From assembly GCA_018401695.1 (NCBI GenBank), contig JAGYKD010000001.1, positions 1,428,016 to 1,492,015 on the forward strand: a stretch of DNA of 64,000 bases. Direction: 5' to 3'. The stretch's first letter is position 1. Each line of letters opens with the position of its first letter. A program made the translations under genes and the position numbers. Below are positions 62,067 to 64,000 of this stretch, in pieces. The notes under the pieces are model-generated. The model saw nothing but the letters and a program-made list of their open reading frames with translations. It made no database searches and was not told the DNA's origin. This DNA is from Flavobacteriales bacterium. GTDB lineage: Bacteria > Bacteroidota > Bacteroidia > CAIKAF01.

Positions 62067-63482
62067 CTACTTTTTCGATGCAACCTCAGCCTCCTCTGCT
62101 TTTCGTGCTTCTTTGGCCTTGATTTCTTTCACCTTTTTCTGTTCCGCTTTATAGCTGCCCTCCAATCGATACATGAGCATGACCATGGATGCATAAAAAG
62201 GCAGTAAAGGAATTTTGTAACGGACCAAGGCACCAAAATTGGCGGTAGTAAGGCCAATGGAAAAGGCCATCAAAAGGGAAAATATAAAGCAAAAGAAAAA
62301 GAGTGGATAAGCCTGAATGCGTCGATAAACCCCAATAGGAGAAAGTTTGATTAATAAAAACAAACTGATCAACAATAGAAAGGTATTTTCAATTCCCGAA
62401 AATATCATTACAATGTTTCCGGATTCCCATAAAAAAGGCCGATACAAGCCCGCAGAAATGGCCACGGGAGCTTTCGCAAGAACGCCTCCTATGGTGGGCT
62501 CAAAAGCGCCGATGTCAAAGTTGTTTCCTCCGTAGGCTTCTTCGCGCACCAAGTCTTGCTGGGTAATGGCCGCTCGTTCCAAAATAGTATCGGGGGCATA
62601 CTCCCCAAAAGCTTCTCCGGAGTTTAGGTAGGCAACAATGCCAAGTAAAATGGTAGTAATTAAGCCTAAAGGAAGCACCACCACTCGAATAAGCACACTT
62701 TTGATGCGTCTAATGGTTTCGATATTCAACCAAATGAGCAAAGCCGGTGCAGATGCAATAAGTACATAGGGCTTAACGATGTACACAATGTATCCATATA
62801 CCAACAGCCAAAACAGAAAGGGCAATAAGGAAATATTACGAAGTACAAACCGGCGGTAAAATACGTACAAGAAATACCCCATGCCAATCATAGTGAGGGT
62901 ATCTTTCATGATACCTGTTCCCCAAAAGGCGACCGATGGGAAAAACAGAATAGACCAACTTAGCAACTTCTCATGTTTGGGAAAATAGTAAATGAACATT
63001 TCGTAGAGTTTCCAGATGGCTTTAAAGGAAAAGAAGGCAAAAATCATGGTGCCTCCTACCAAACTGCCTCCCGTAAAAAGCAAGGGAATAGAGGCAAAGC
63101 GTATGACCACCACATTTTCTAATCTTCGATATAACCAAGTGGGCGGATAGCCGGTATCCGCATTAAAATTGTTCCAATATTTGGCCCAGGTAGGTTCGCC
63201 ATACATCATCTCCAAGTATCGGCCGGGGCTTTGCAGCAATAGGTTTTTCATGGCATTTCCTCCCAACCAGTAATTGATGGTGTCGCCCCCGCCATATACA
63301 AACAGGTAAATGCCAATAAAGGCCATACCCATGAGCAGCCGGTAGTTGAGTGCTTTACGAAAAAAGCGGTAATGGGGTTTGGAAGCCAAGTTTTTTTCCA
63401 CCTGCACTCTAGCCCATACATTGAACCCTATAGGCAAGGCAAGCAACCAAAATAGATCGATTATGGAAAGAAACTGCCCCAA
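62067..63482 (-). CDS. Polytopic membrane protein of unknown function
   Basis: 471 aa with about ten hydrophobic helices and a charged C-terminal tail rich in Lys, Glu and Ala (EQKKVKEIKAKEARKAEEAE). FLFVYGGGDTINYWLGG, WNNFNADTGYPPTW, SVAFWGTGIMKDTLTMIG and ALVRYKIPLLPFYASM recall polysaccharide polymerase-type proteins (Wzy or EpsG-like), but I cannot assign a family with certainty. It ends 2 bases from the PRPP synthetase stop on the same strand, so both probably share a transcript. Confidence 0.72.
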   Translation of the reverse strand: MGQFLSIIDLFWLLALPIGFNVWARVQVEKNLASKPHYRFFRKALNYRLLMGMAFIGIYLFVYGGGDTINYWLGGNAMKNLLLQSPGRYLEMMYGEPTWAKYWNNFNADTGYPPTWLYRRLENVVVIRFASIPLLFTGGSLVGGTMIFAFFSFKAIWKLYEMFIYYFPKHEKLLSWSILFFPSVAFWGTGIMKDTLTMIGMGYFLYVFYRRFVLRNISLLPFLFWLLVYGYIVYIVKPYVLIASAPALLIWLNIETIRRIKSVLIRVVVLPLGLITTILLGIVAYLNSGEAFGEYAPDTILERAAITQQDLVREEAYGGNNFDIGAFEPTIGGVLAKAPVAISAGLYRPFLWESGNIVMIFSGIENTFLLLISLFLLIKLSPIGVYRRIQAYPLFFFCFIFSLLMAFSIGLTTANFGALVRYKIPLLPFYASMVMLMYRLEGSYKAEQKKVKEIKAKEARKAEEAEVASKK

Positions 63483-63484
63483 GC

Positions 63485-64000
63485 TTACAATTGGTTAATG
63501 GCTTTGATGCTCTGGTTGGAGAGCAGTTGTTTTAAAGCGCGCGCCAAAAGAGGAGCACAATTGATGGTTCGAAACTTGGCTCCCTCAGGACGATTGGGTA
63601 TGGTATTGGTCCACACGATTTCTTTTAGCGGGGATGCCAACAAGCGCTTTGGTGCATCTCTGCTCAATACGGCATGAGTACAGTAGGCCGAGACTGATCT
63701 GGCCCCTTGGTGAAGCAATAATTCAGCGGCTTTAACTAAAGTTCCTCCGGTGTCGATTAAATCATCAATAAGTACCACGTCCCTATCTTTCACATTACCG
63801 ATAATCTCCATATTATCGACTTGGTTAGGTCGTAAGCGCTCTTTGTGAATAACAGCCATGTCGCAGTCCAAGGCTTGTTTGTAGGCCCTAATGCGTTTGA
63901 GTCCGCCAAAGTCAGGGCTGCATAACAATAGGTCGTCTTTGGCATAGCGGCTTCGTAAATCCTCCAAAAACACCGAGCTCATTTGCAGGTGATCGATGGG
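63485..64000 (-). CDS. prs: Ribose-phosphate pyrophosphokinase, 3' part (cut by window end)
   Basis: The last about 171 residues; the frame stays open to the window edge, where PIDHLQ precedes MSSVFL, so the gene continues beyond 64000. Visible motifs are SPDFGGLKRIRAYKQALDCD, the catalytic flexible loop IHKERLRPNQ and the PRPP-binding loop DVVLIDDLIDTGGTL. It makes PRPP from ribose-5-phosphate and ATP, for nucleotide, His and Trp synthesis. The 63982 start seen inside is only an internal Met. Confidence 0.93.
   Translation of the reverse strand, partial: PIDHLQMSSVFLEDLRSRYAKDDLLLCSPDFGGLKRIRAYKQALDCDMAVIHKERLRPNQVDNMEIIGNVKDRDVVLIDDLIDTGGTLVKAAELLLHQGARSVSAYCTHAVLSRDAPKRLLASPLKEIVWTNTIPNRPEGAKFRTINCAPLLARALKQLLSNQSIKAINQL

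Overview
The window comes from a member of the Bacteroidota, probably a marine-type Flavobacteriales relative. The evidence is a PorP/SprF outer-membrane protein followed by a GldJ-type gliding and type IX secretion (T9SS) lipoprotein, a secreted DUF4397 protein with a T9SS C-terminal sorting tail, promoters that fit the Bacteroidota TTTG / TAnnTTTG pattern, a mevalonate pathway, and almost no Shine-Dalgarno sequences. No genus can be named from the sequence alone.

Layout. 0.2-2.8 kb: T9SS genes porP/sprF-like and gldJ, closed by a strong terminator. 3.1-7.6 kb: lpxB, a small membrane protein and surE on the minus strand, a Zn-metallopeptidase, and a GlcD-type flavoprotein. 7.8-10.3 kb: secreted DUF4397 protein and a small exported protein. 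10.3-14.8 kb: photolyase cluster (CrtISO-like FAD oxidoreductase diverging from SDR, flavin reductase, photolyase and a tiny DUF2256 protein). 14.9-20.9 kb: lipid block (long-chain acyl-CoA synthetase, DUF2141, bile-acid/Na symporter family, accB, accC, plsC-like acyltransferase). 21.2-28.5 kb: Gly-rich secreted protein, GT-C glycosyltransferase, dnaB and exported proteins of unknown function. 28.6-36.3 kb: an accessory island with structured repeats, a deiodinase-like secreted protein, a 21-bp tandem repeat, an AT-rich restriction-modification cassette full of single-base frameshifts, a 3' fragment of a tyrosine recombinase, and MITE-like repeats. 36.4-43.8 kb: cysQ, two amidohydrolases and a divergent DPP-IV-type peptidase. 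44.0-44.5 kb: a REP-associated tyrosine (Y1) transposase between hairpins. 44.7-49.9 kb: two POT peptide transporters and a DUF819 membrane protein. 50.0-52.5 kb: biotin carrier protein (apparently frameshifted), mvaD and mevalonate kinase. 53.0-57.9 kb: MscS channel, DUF2461, pabB, tilS. 58.0-61.5 kb: rplM-rpsI-rpsB-tsf, terminator, pyrH. 62.1-64.0 kb: polytopic membrane protein and the 3' part of a PRPP synthetase gene that runs off the window.

The genes are mostly core housekeeping with intact frames. What stands out lies between them: an unusually dense set of GC-rich, hairpin-forming repeats. I could sort these into families: a four-copy family C, inverted pairs A and B, an 18-bp REP-like palindrome, and MITE-like elements bounded by GAGACCGTTGAC inverted repeats. 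A RAYT transposase with its own REP hairpins is also present. Two further points deserve attention: the biotin-carrier gene carries an in-frame CTT TGA that a +1 shift would resolve, as in the RF2 gene, and several genes have a promoter -7 box only a few bases before the start codon, which suggests leaderless mRNAs.
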